Source: Buxus sempervirens
Lineage: Eukaryota; Streptophyta; Magnoliopsida; Buxales; Buxaceae
Length of the DNA: 64,000 bases
Direction of reading: 5' to 3'
Assembly (NCBI GenBank): GCA_947561395.2
Contig: OX387193.1
Location: 13,206,001-13,270,000, forward strand
The notes under the pieces were generated by a model. That model did not search any database and was not told the origin of the DNA. It saw nothing but the letters and a program-made list of their open reading frames with translations. The position numbers and the translations under genes were made by a program. Position 1 is the first letter of the stretch. Each line of letters opens with the position of its first letter. Positions 55,121 to 64,000 of the stretch are shown here, in pieces.

Positions 55121-55841
55121 TAGGGATCGTAATGGTTTGGTTAAAACCACTAAATCGAATCTAACTGAACCGAATTTATTTGGATCAGTTTTGGATCTTT
55201 ATTAAAGGGTTTGGTTCCATATTGGAAAAACTGATGCGATTTTGGTTCAGTTACGGTTTATGGTCAAACTGGTTGAAACCGAATCGAATATAATTTATTT
55301 ACATGCCTATATATATGTTTAACTCACACGAAATGGATTAGGCTTCAACATTTTATTAATAGAATCTTGAAAACAATTTTGATGTAACTAATTTCTTTGA
55401 TGTTCATTGCATTTAAATTAAGTTTGTGTGTCATTTACATGGTTTGAAAAATAGGTTCGTTGTTACTTTGTATATAAAACCATTGAAAACATTTATATAA
55501 CTGGTTTAATGGGTTTATCACTAGTTTTCAAAATAGATTTGAGCTCAAATGATTGAAAAACAGTTTAATTGTTTGTACATTACGAACTTTCATATGTTAT
55601 TGGTCTCAAATTTAAGCCAAAAATGATGAAAACCGAATCAATTTGAATCAACTAAAACCAAATTGTGAAGAAAAATCGATTCGGTTCGATTCACTTTTGT
55701 GTTTTGGAAAATAAAAATTAATTGGTTTTGGTTTTTAAGTTACTAAACCATAACGGTTTTCATTTAAGTTTCGGTTTTTATTGCAAATTATATCAATTCG
55801 GTTTCGGTTTTCCTCAAAACCGTTTACCGTTGCCATCCCTA
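55121..55841. mobile_element. hAT-like MITE, 721 bp
   Basis: The ends TAGGGATCGTAATGGTTTGG and (CCGTTTACCGTTGCCATCCCTA) are inverted. The flanks ttttctta and ttttctca match at 7 of 8 bases, an 8-bp hAT-type duplication. The inside carries many AACCGAATCGA/GGTTTCGGTTTT subterminal words and no transposase. Confidence 0.75.
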
Positions 55842-56779
55842 TTTTCTCATGCGGCATTTTCTTACATTTCTTTTAATTTCTCGATATGCAAACGCAGCCA
55901 ATGTTTGTATTGTCATATTTGCATATTTAAAAACACATGAAAGGTGGTAGAGGTGGGAGAGACTTGAAACAAGGGAGTAAGTCACTAGGAAATTTCCAAG
56001 CACGATGGAAGCATATTTGAAACGTTGCCTTCTTTTCTTTCTCTATGATGAAATCTGAAAGAATAAATATTCTGTTTTTTTATATTGCAACGTGTTGCTG
56101 ATGTGGTGTTGCTGATGTGGCAACCAATGCAGTGAAAAATAACAAGAGATTTCAGCCTCAGACTCTTTGTATTCCACCATTCCAATGAGAGCGAATATGA
56201 TGCTCTGTTGAAATATCATGTACAGGCCTTTTGATGTACATTGTTGTGCCTTCACTTATCAGCTTAAAGTTTTAGGGATAACGGTTTTTTAACATGGTAT
56301 CCCCACGTATAATTTCCCGTGAGATGTCGTCTGTGCGAGAGAGTGATGAAATACCATAGATACAGGCCTTTGATATATACTCGCACGTATCAACTTAAAC
56401 TTTTAGTTGCAATGATGGTTTAATATGTCCAGAATCTTTTTTATTCTTATTTTGTTTAAATGTTTCTTCTTTTTTCTTGACAGATTGTCCTCAGGAAAAC
56501 TGAAATTGAGGATTTGGAGGTGTGTTTCCTGTTTGAAGTGTTTTTCACGATGTGGCTAGCGGCTGCATGTCACCTGCCGCATTTCGAAGAGCCCGATTCT
56601 TCTATTACGGCTTCCCATGTGCTCATTGTGTTACGTTCGTAGGAACGTTACACGTATCCTGTTAGATGGGACCCGCCTAACAGATGGGAGATAGCGTTAA
56701 CGGCCTTTTTTGGTCTTCGTTAATGTACTTTTTTAAGAAAAAAATTAAAACAAAACTAAATAAAAACCCCAAACACAAA
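55842..56779. other. Intergenic with two blocks repeated from 51-54 kb
   Basis: Segment 55938-56000 (GGTGGTAGAGGTGGGAGAGAC...GGAAATTTCCAA) matches 51403-51470, and 56517-56560 matches 53655-53698. A GTTGCTGATGTGG pair repeats at 56094 and 56107. No gene is seen. Confidence 0.5.
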
Positions 56780-56909
56780 ATGAAAGTTCCAAATCAAAAT
56801 TTAAGCCTCCTCTTCCTCTTGGCTATTCATTTTGGAGTCCCATCTGCCGTGCAATCAGAAACTTGCAATTACGATCTACCATTATGTCCGCTTTACAACC
56901 ACCCAACAA
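56780..56909 (+). CDS. Candidate first exon of a secreted Cys-containing protein
   Basis: From ATG 56780: a typical signal peptide (SLLFLLAIHFGVPSAVQS), then ETCNYDLPLCPLYNHPT with two cysteines. A GTAATC donor-like site follows at 56910. The continuation was not found; a tandem repeat and then a copia element follow, so the gene may be truncated or its next exon displaced. No family was recognised. It could also be a chance open frame. Confidence 0.3.
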
Positions 56910-56961
56910 GTAATCGTCAGATATCTCTCTGCTTCCTCTTTTGTTTAATTAAAAACGTTAT

Positions 56962-57365
56962 ATGACGATGAATACACTGGTATATTTGATAAAAAACAGA
57001 TATGCAATGAGTAATTGGCATATAACAAGGAAAGATAGTGCAACAAAAATGTTACATCAAGCTGGTATGCGTCGATGAATAATCTGGTATATTTGATTAA
57101 AAAATGGTATATAACTCATGAATAATTGGTATATGAGAATAAAAAGCTTGTGTACAAAAACGTTAGATCAAGCTAGTATGCAACGATGAATACGCTGGTA
57201 TATTTGATGAAAAATAGGTATATATGCAATGAAGAATTGGTATATGACAGGGGAAGATAGTGCAACAAAAATGTTACATCAAGCTAGTATGTGACGATGA
57301 ATAGCTTGGTATATTTGATGAAAAATTGCTATATAACCGATGAATAATTGATATATGAACGTAAG
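56962..57365 (+). repeat. Four-unit tandem repeat, about 111 bp per unit
   Basis: Units begin near 56962, 57070, 57182 and 57293 with GACGATGAATAnnCTGGTAT and contain TTTGATRAAAAA, ATGAATAATTGGTATATGA and AAAATGTTACATCAAGCTRG. Units are about 80-90% alike by eye. No coding is seen. Confidence 0.85.
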
Positions 57366-57379
57366 ATGCTTTTGTCATT

Positions 57380-57697
57380 CAATATGTAACTCGATTCGAT
57401 TAAAGAACCCTCTAAGAAAGAGGCAAACAATGGCAAGACTTGATTCCCCAAAAGTATGCTAACAATAAACTCCTAAGAAAGATGCTAACAATGGCGGGTT
57501 TGACAAAAATATATTAACACACTGTATTAACTTCCTTTCTTTCTTACTCTTTACATCTTTTGATCATCTATTTAAAGAACTACAGAAATCTAATTATGGT
57601 TACAGATCAGAAATCTAATTATGGTTATACACATTACTTCTAAAAATAAGAGAGAGATCTCCTCCTTCAATCTTGGTGGAGATAGCTCACGCCAACA
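57380..57697 (-). repeat. 3' LTR of the copia element
   Basis: On the minus strand it begins TGTTGGCGTGAGC directly after a purine-rich AAATTGAGGGGGAG tract. It contains a doubled TAACCATAATTAGATTTCTG (57570-57625 region) and a TAGCATCTTTCTTAGGAG repeat. The outer end is uncertain without the partner LTR. Confidence 0.6.
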
Positions 57698-57716
57698 CTC
57701 CCCCTCAATTTGGTAT

Positions 57717-59981
57717 CTATAGATCTCGGATGCCCAACTTGCCAAGTGAGTTGTAGAAACTTCTACCACATATGGCTTTTGTAAGGATGTCTGCTAGCTG
57801 ATCTTCAGATTTAACAAATGGGAATCGGATTATCTTGGCTTCAAGATTTTGTTTGATGAAGTGTCGATCTACTTCCACGTGTTTGGTCCGATCATGTTGA
57901 ACCGGATTATGGGCGATGTCAATTGCCGCCTTGTTATCACACCATAGGTTCATCTCAGCTTCCGGGGCACAGCCAATTTCAGTTAACAGTCTTCGAAGCC
58001 AGAGGAGTTCACACAGTCCCTTAGCCATCCCACGAAACTTAGTTTCAGCACTTGATAAGGCCACTACTTTTTGCTTCTTACTTCTCCATGTAACCAGGTT
58101 TCCTCCAACAAACGTGAAATACCCTGACGTGGATTTCCTATCAGAGATATTTCCTGCCCAGTCAGCATCTGTGTAACCTTCTACCCGTAGATGGTTGTTC
58201 CTTGTAAACATAAGTCCTTTTCCTGGGGAGGACTTTAGGTATTGGAGAATACGAATCACGGCATTCATATGATCTTCACTAGGACAGTGCATGAATTGGC
58301 TTACCACACTTACCGCATAAGCGATGTCAGGTCGTGTATGAGAGAGATAAATAAGCTTTCCCACTAATCTCTGATACCTTTCTTTATCTGTTGGCACCTG
58401 GTCTGGGTAGTCTCCAAGCTTGTGGTTTTGGATTATTGGTGTATCTGCAGGCTTACAATCCAATAATCCAACTTCTAATAGTAAATCTAGGATGTATTTT
58501 CGTTGGGAAAGAAAAATGCCAGCTTTAGATCTAGCAACTTCAATTCCCAAGAAATATTTGAGTCCTCCTAAATTTTTCATCTCAAATTCTGTGGCTAATT
58601 GTTCTTGAAGTCTTGCCATCTCATCTGGGTTATTTCCTGTAATGATCATATCATCTACATAGACCATCAAAGCAGTTATTTTACCTTGGTGATGTTTCAA
58701 GAATAGAGTATGGTTGGAGTTGCTTTGTTGAAACCCATATTTTCTCATCACCGAAGTCAACCGTCCAAACCATGCTCTCAGAGATTGTTTTAAGCCATAC
58801 AAAGTTCGTTGTAGCTTACAAACAACCTTAGCTTTAGAGTTCGCCATATAACCCGGAGGAACATCCATGTAGATTTCTTCTTCAAGATCTCCATGAAGAA
58901 ATGCGTTTTTTACATCAAACTGGTTCAATGGCCAATCAAGGTTTGCTGCAAGAGATAGTAGAACCCTGATGGTATTCAACTTGGCCACAGGTGAGAACGT
59001 CTCTTGATAATCTATGCCATAGGTTTGCGTATATCCCTTCGCCACCAGTCGAGCTTTGTACCTTTCCACTGTTCCATCAGCTTTGTACTTGATGGAAAAT
59101 ACCCATTTACACCCCACTAGTTTCTTCCCTTCTGGTAAGGGAACGAGAGTCCACGTTTCATTTTTCAGCAAGGCCTCCATTTCTTCTTTCATAGCTTGGA
59201 TCCACCTAGGATCCTCCAGAGCATCTTCCACACTTGTGGGAACATGATGTGATGAGACTTCATTCCTGAAGTTCTTAAGGGGTTCAGATAGATCTTTTGT
59301 GGCTACATAGTTGGCAATTGGATATTTCGATTTTTTGTTTTCCACCTTCGGAGAATACTTGACTGGTGGTTTGCCTCGATTGTATCTGAAAGGTAACTCA
59401 TAACCCACAGGAGTATCCATACTGTTAGAAACTTGAGGTGTGATAGGAGAGCTTACCTCAGCGATATTCTCTGGAGATGGGTCGTTAGGTACCGAAGAGT
59501 GGGGGGATATCGCTGCTTCGTCTTCTGGAGATATCGATTTTGGACTTGGTCCTTCACTGTTTGACTGAGGCATGCTAGATAAGATCTCGGTGTCCTTGAG
59601 ATCATCAGGTGTTGTCTCAGTGTCCTTGAACCAATCAAATGTCAACCAATTCATCTCTTCTATTTGTGTCTCCCCCTGAAGAGGAGAATTGGATTCGGCA
59701 TGAGAGTAGAAATTATTGGATTCGAGAAACATGACATCCATAGTCACATAGGTGTGCCGAGTAGTGGGGTCGTAGCACCGGTACCCTTTTTGATGTATTC
59801 CATATCCCATAAACAGACACCGAACAGCACAAGGATCCAATTTTGTGCGTTGGTTCTTGTGGAGATGGACAAACGCAACACACCCAAAAATGCGAGGCGG
59901 GAGCATCAGTATGGTGGGTAATGACACATACGTAGACAAGGCCTGTAGCGGAGTCTTGAACCCAAGAACCTTTGACGGCAT
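57717..59981 (-). CDS. pol: Copia RT-RNase H region with integrase tail
   Basis: It starts within the C-terminal integrase part (PRIFGCVAFVHLHKNQRTKLD). RT has the W.....E......TWTLVPLP entry, KARLVAKGYTQ, NAFLHGDLEEEIYMDVPPGY and YVDDMIITGN (YVDD at 58650-58661), and ends with the copia RNase H (GYTDADWAGN, KSTSGY, WCDNKAAI, HVEVDRHFI). The order and motifs are Ty1/copia. The lineage was not assigned. Confidence 0.85.
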   Translation of the reverse strand: MPSKVLGFKTPLQALSTYVSLPTILMLPPRIFGCVAFVHLHKNQRTKLDPCAVRCLFMGYGIHQKGYRCYDPTTRHTYVTMDVMFLESNNFYSHAESNSPLQGETQIEEMNWLTFDWFKDTETTPDDLKDTEILSSMPQSNSEGPSPKSISPEDEAAISPHSSVPNDPSPENIAEVSSPITPQVSNSMDTPVGYELPFRYNRGKPPVKYSPKVENKKSKYPIANYVATKDLSEPLKNFRNEVSSHHVPTSVEDALEDPRWIQAMKEEMEALLKNETWTLVPLPEGKKLVGCKWVFSIKYKADGTVERYKARLVAKGYTQTYGIDYQETFSPVAKLNTIRVLLSLAANLDWPLNQFDVKNAFLHGDLEEEIYMDVPPGYMANSKAKVVCKLQRTLYGLKQSLRAWFGRLTSVMRKYGFQQSNSNHTLFLKHHQGKITALMVYVDDMIITGNNPDEMARLQEQLATEFEMKNLGGLKYFLGIEVARSKAGIFLSQRKYILDLLLEVGLLDCKPADTPIIQNHKLGDYPDQVPTDKERYQRLVGKLIYLSHTRPDIAYAVSVVSQFMHCPSEDHMNAVIRILQYLKSSPGKGLMFTRNNHLRVEGYTDADWAGNISDRKSTSGYFTFVGGNLVTWRSKKQKVVALSSAETKFRGMAKGLCELLWLRRLLTEIGCAPEAEMNLWCDNKAAIDIAHNPVQHDRTKHVEVDRHFIKQNLEAKIIRFPFVKSEDQLADILTKAICGRSFYNSLGKLGIRDL

Positions 59982-60110
59982 ACGGTTGATGAGATGAACT
60001 GCAGTAGTGACAGCATCCGCCCAATGGTAGCTAGGTACATGAGCACCAAGTAACAGGGCTCGAGCAGTCTCGAGTATGTGGCGATTCTTGCGCTCTGCAA
60101 CACCATTTTG

Positions 60111-60578
60111 CTACGGAGTCTGGGGGCATGAGGTCTCATGAATTAGTCCATGATTTTGGAAGTAATCCCAGAGAGGTTGATTCATATATTCTCCACCATT
60201 ATCGGATCGAAGAATTTGAAGTTTGGCAGAGAACTGTGTCTGAATCATTTTATGAAATAATTGAAATATATGACAGACCTCATTTTTCTGCTTCAACATA
60301 TAAGTCCAAGTCATCCGAGTACAGTCATCCACAAATATCACAAACCAGCGGAAACCAAATAAAGTAGGTTTTGGGGAAGGACCCCACACATCAGAATGAA
60401 TTAGAGCAAACGGAACATGGCTCTTATTCATACTCAACGGATACGGGACCCGATGACTTTTAGCTAAAATGCAAGTTTCACATTTAAACTCTGACATTGA
60501 TAAATCCAAAAATAAATCAGGAAATACATGTTTCATATATCCAAACGACGGATGGCCTAACCGGCGGTGCCAAAGCAT
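60111..60578 (-). CDS. Copia integrase N-terminal region
   Basis: It has LWHRRLGHPSFGYM with the zinc-binding CETCILAKSHR, then the catalytic-core start (HSDVWGPSP, VIFVDDCTRMTW, LRSDNGGEY). It is the integrase of the same copia element, between protease and RT as expected. Confidence 0.8.
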   Translation of the reverse strand: MLWHRRLGHPSFGYMKHVFPDLFLDLSMSEFKCETCILAKSHRVPYPLSMNKSHVPFALIHSDVWGPSPKPTLFGFRWFVIFVDDCTRMTWTYMLKQKNEVCHIFQLFHKMIQTQFSAKLQILRSDNGGEYMNQPLWDYFQNHGLIHETSCPQTP

Positions 60579-60581
60579 AAC

Positions 60582-62092
60582 CTATTCCACTTTAAGGCCA
60601 CTAGGACGGTGCATATGGTGTGCTCGACCGATACTGAAATCTTCCATATAATAGAGCCCCCCTCTCTTAGTACCACGCCCAATGATCTCCTTGGTGAGAA
60701 TATCCTGAATAAGACAAAATTTAGGGTAAATGAGCACAATGCAGTTCAGATCTTTAGTGACTTGACTTACAGATAATAACTTGTGAGAAAGTGAAGGCAC
60801 TAGTAACGTATGAGATAATGGTAGGGCTGCAGACAACATTACAGTTCCAGCCCCAGTTACCGAAGAGATGCCTCCATTAGCATTGGCAATGCTAGTTCGC
60901 CGAGGGTAGGAACGATGAGAAAAATCACTCGCATAGAATGTCATATGATCCGTTGCTCCGGAATCAAGTATCCAAGCATTGCAATCAATCTCTCGATTAG
61001 ACCCGAGGAGAGCGTTACCTGGATTAGATGTAGAACTCTCAGCCGGAATGAGGGAAAGATGGGGTTCCGCTGCCGCTACTGCCACCTTGCCAATATTTGC
61101 ATCATTTCGAACCCCATCACGGTGCTTCCGATTTTGAAGTTCATTCCACCACTCGGGATACCCATGAAGTTTGAAGCATGTCTCACGAGTATGTTTTGCA
61201 CCCCCCACAGTGAGAGCATTTAGTGCCATCATGAGTGGAACGATTTTTGAACCCGGATCTGCCGTTATGCAAAGAAAAAGATCCCGAGGATGATTGAGAA
61301 TTAACGCCATGTTTAATACCTTTGGAGGATAGGCCTGCCCCTAGTATATCACCGGGACTGCTCGTCATCATCACTGCTTGACAAAGAGCCTCCCTCCGAA
61401 CATGTGCATAAGCCTGCTCCACGGTAGGGAATGGTTTTAACTGCAGAACGTCACTTCTGATATGATCTAAACGGTCATCAATACCGTCTAAAAAGGCGTA
61501 CACCCGATCTTCTTGAACAAGGGTATTGTAACGTTGAACATCAGTTGGACATTCCATTGGGTTTGGATGACGAAAATCGATTTCACGCGCAGAGGCCTTG
61601 AAGGTCGTTATAAAATTTCTCAAGTGACCCGTTATTCTGTTTAAGACGGGTCACACGTCGCCGGAGATCATACACCTGAGAGGTGTCACTCCCATCAAAG
61701 TAGGTAGTAGCGATTGCATCCCACACCAACTTGGCTGTTGAGAAACGAATAAAGTTTCCGATAAGAGAGGGATCCATAGAGTTAATCAACCAACCTTTAA
61801 CAATAGCGTTATCGGTGCGCCATCGTCGAAAGCTAGGGTCCGTTTGAGAGGGTTGTAGTAAATCGCCATTTATATATCCCAGTTTGTCTTTGCCCGAGAT
61901 ATACATCTCGACCACCTGGGACCAAAGAGCATAGTTGGTGCCATCCAACTTGATGCCGATCGGAGCAGTAGCAGTGTCGGAGGTTTGGGTTGGGGCTGAA
62001 GCCTTGCTGAGAACTTCAGTCATCTTTGTGGTTAACTCGGCTACGATGGAAGAAGGTAGAGATTCATCCCTGTGTGAATCGGTATCTTCCAT
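60582..62092 (-). CDS. gag: Copia gag and protease region
   Basis: Gag starts at 62092 (MEDTDSHRDE). The gag core has IKLDGTNYALWSQVVEMYI, FRRWRTDNAIVKGWLINSM and TYFDGSDTSQVYDLRRRV, typical of copia Gag (UBN2-like). A zinc-knuckle zone follows near 61180-61200 (CSHCGG). The protease has AWILDSGATDHMT near 60950. The region is broken. Confidence 0.8.
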
Positions 62093-62200
62093 GGAAGATG
62101 ATGTAAAACCCCAAATTTTTCCTTAAATAATAAATTAAAATAGTAAATAATATTACTGAGGGTTATGATTGATGGGAATATTTCACTACAAAAAAGGACA

Positions 62201-62540
62201 GTTTTAGCGGCGGTAAGATACCGCCGCTAAAACAACAATTACCGCCGCTAAAAACATTTCCGGCGGTAACTGGTCTTGCCGTAAAAGATGCCGTCAGTAA
62301 AGCTTTTAGCGGCGGTAAAAAACTTACCGCCGCTATTGCTCACTCATTAGCGGCGGTAACGTTCCCGCCGCTATTGCCCATTCATTACCGGCGGTAGATT
62401 ACCGCCTCTATTGGTATCACTCATTACCGGCGGTACGTTCCCGCCGCTATTGCCCATTCATTACCGGCGGTTGATTACCGCCGCTATTGTTATCACTCAT
62501 TACCGGCGGTATTTCCGGCTTTTAGCGGCGGTATTTCCCG
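62201..62540. repeat. Subterminal hairpin array of the CACTA element, block 1
   Basis: Near-perfect palindromes such as GTTTTAGCGGCGGTA and its complement with a two-base spacer (62201-62232), then AGCGGCGGTAAAAAACTTACCGCCGCT, and CATTACCGGCGGT/CCGCCGCTATT alternations. This block mixes AGCGGCGG and ACCGGCGG types. Confidence 0.8.
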
Positions 62541-62667
62541 CCGCTAAAACTCATTTTAAAAAATAAAAAAAATGAGATCATGTTTTTAGCGGCGGGAAAT
62601 ACCGCCGCTAAAAATCATATTAAAAAATAAAAAAAATTTATTGCTGTCCTTCAGCAGCATAACCGAG

Positions 62668-62736
62668 AGGGGAGAGAGAGATAGAGAGAGAGAGATGGAG
62701 AGGGAGAGAAAGAGAGAGAGATGGAGAGGGAGAGAA

Positions 62737-62767
<31 letters not shown>

Positions 62768-62809
62768 GAGAGAGAGAGGGAGAGAAAGAGAGAGAGAGAA
62801 GTAGAGAGG

Positions 62810-62858
<49 letters not shown>

Positions 62859-62905
62859 AGAAAGAGAGATAGAGATAGAGATAGAGAGAGAGAGATGGAG
62901 AGGGG

Positions 62906-62945
<40 letters not shown>

Positions 62946-62946
62946 A
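62668..62946. repeat. GA-rich microsatellite
   Basis: About 280 bp of GAGAGAGA with interspersed GATGGAGAGGGAGAGAAAG units. Open frames here (Ser/Leu or Arg/Glu only) are artefacts of the repeat. Confidence 0.95.
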
Positions 62947-63009
62947 GTTGAAGAGAAAGAAAACATACCTTGAAGAAAAGAAGAGATTCGGCGGGTTTTT
63001 ATAGAGTCG

Positions 63010-63990
63010 AGTTTTAGCGGCGGCACATAGATTACCGCCGCTAAACCTTACATTTTCCGCGCCCACGAGTTGAATTGAATTTGAAAATCGCGCTTAAAAT
63101 TTTAGCGGCGGTAATTACCGCCCCTAAATGTACATTCAAAATTGAAACGCGGGGAAAAGTCCCGCTTGTATAATTAGAAATGGTCTTTTAGCGGCGGTAA
63201 CTTGCTTACCGCCGCTAAAAATAATTTATGGTTTTTTAATAAATGTCTTTTAGCGGCGGTAATATGTTTACCGCCGCTAAAACTACATTTTTAGGGGCGG
63301 TAAAGGTATTACCGCCTCTAAAAACCGGCTTTTAGGGGCGGTAACTCAAGTACCGCCCCTAAAAATGTAGTTTTAGCGGCGCTAGATACCGCCTCTAAAG
63401 GTCCAACATAATAGCAGTCGAGCTTTTTTAAAAAAATGGAAAAAGTCCTTTACCGGCGGTTTAACCGCCGGTAAAGGACGTGAAAACAGGGTTTTACCGG
63501 CGGTTCTTAAAACCGCCGGTAAAACGTGCACATTATTTCACCCACGACAATTTGTCACGACGGTAATCGATTTAGAGCCCCTAAAATAGACTTTTAGGGG
63601 CGGTAAGGATATTACCGCCGCTAAAACGTCTCTTCTGGGGCGGTAAAGACAGTACCGCCTCTGAAAACTCGCTTTTAGGGGCGGTAATTGGCTTACCGCC
63701 ACTAAAAGGGTCTTTTAGGGGCGGCAAGGCATATACCGCCGCTAATATATGGCTTTTCGGGGCGGTAATGAGCTTACCGCCGCTAAAAGTGTTATTACCG
63801 GCGGACTGCTACCGCCGGAAATAAGGCTTTTTTTGGCGGGACCTTCCAGCCAACTTGTTACCGGCGGTAGATATGTTTCCGCCGGTAAAATGTACTATAG
63901 CGGCGGTAAGTACCGCCGCTAAAGGCTATTTCGCGCTAAAAAATGCGCGCCATAAAATTTCCGCGCGAAAAAAATGGTAAAAGAATTTTT
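63010..63990. repeat. Subterminal hairpin array of the CACTA element, block 2
   Basis: More than a dozen hairpins. Examples are AGCGGCGGTAATATGTTTACCGCCGCT (63251-63279), TTTACCGGCGGTTTAACCGCCGGTAAA halves (63451-63478) and TTTTACCGGCGG...CCGCCGGTAAAA (63492-63524). AGGGGCGG types dominate from about 63290 to 63770. The array reaches the window edge. Confidence 0.8.
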
Positions 63991-64000
63991 AGGGACGGAA

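Larger units (their letters stand above)
57380..62183 (-). mobile_element. Ty1/copia retrotransposon, 5' leader cut by a CACTA element
   Basis: A minus-strand element with gag (62092 leftward), protease, integrase, then RT and RNase H ending at 57717, the copia order with integrase before RT. A polypurine tract and a 3' LTR start (57697) follow. No 5' LTR or PBS is visible before 62184, where a CACTA transposon begins. The 5' LTR is probably beyond the window. The coding part is broken, with about four interruptions. The 3' LTR's left boundary is not resolved (about 57380 to 57500). Confidence 0.8.
62184..64000. mobile_element. CACTA (En/Spm-type) DNA transposon, left end
   Basis: It starts CACTACAAAAAAGGACAG, the CACTA terminal signature, inserted in the copia leader. 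From the end to the window edge it is filled with subterminal hairpins of three related types: AGCGGCGGTA/TACCGCCGCT, ACCGGCGGT/ACCGCCGGT and AGGGGCGGTA/TACCGCCCCT (or CCTCT). A GA-rich microsatellite interrupts them. Such repeats are bound by the TnpA-type protein in known CACTA elements. The other end and any transposase are beyond 64000. Confidence 0.8.

Noticed and set aside
62586-63066. Open frames of 110-146 codons rich in Ser/Leu or Arg/Glu
   Set aside because: They are translations of the GA/CT microsatellite and have no other content.

Overview
This window is nuclear DNA of a flowering plant. The evidence is plant-type Ty3/gypsy Tat/Ogre-like and Ty1/copia retrotransposons, hAT, CACTA and Helitron elements, plant-mobile-domain (PMD) genes with short GT-AG introns, and one small single-exon plant-type membrane-protein gene. 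The species cannot be named from sequence alone. About three quarters of the window is nested transposon sequence.

Layout. (1) 1-17968: element A, a Tat/Ogre-like gypsy element lying on the minus strand. Gag, protease and RT-RNase H-integrase run right to left from a probable 5' LTR at 17035-17968. Two tandem PMD-type genes lie on the opposite strand, beyond integrase, at 1-5181. The 3' LTR would lie left of the window. A 3.65 kb solo LTR (8810-12463, TSD gccgt) sits inside its RT. (2) 17969-19116: a 23-base C run and two hairpin-type MITEs. (3) 19117-45433: a short hAT-like element (8-bp TSD atatcaac) split by element B (19260-45039, TSD atatc), a nearly 26 kb Tat/Ogre-like element on the plus strand. 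B has 1.8 kb LTRs, a PBS, a 17-unit hairpin minisatellite leader, gag, protease, pol, two intron-bearing antisense genes (DUF7745-like and PMD-like) and a polypurine tract. Two solo LTRs (34406-36685 and 39300-41719) are nested in it. (4) 45434-57379: lower-density sequence with another copy of the 18.7 kb MITE, three ~205-bp Helitron-like elements, more hAT and foldback MITEs, a SINE candidate, a four-transmembrane host gene (51995-52462), a candidate secreted-protein exon (56780) and a 111-bp tandem repeat. (5) 57380-62183: a Ty1/copia element on the minus strand, cut in its 5' leader by (6) a CACTA transposon starting at 62184 and running off the window, whose subterminal zone is packed with GC-rich hairpins.

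How the parts relate. Retroelement proteins run gag-protease-RT-RNase H-integrase as usual. The unusual feature is that each of the two Tat/Ogre-like elements also carries a pair of spliced genes on the opposite strand between integrase and the 3' LTR. Clusters of short inverted CCGTA/TACGG motifs recur before the LTR TATA box, in the gag leader and at the 5' ends of both antisense genes of element B. This suggests a shared promoter module. A TGGCGACTC motif resembling the primer-binding site recurs 45-80 bases inside the 3' end of the LTRs of element B and of all three solo LTRs.
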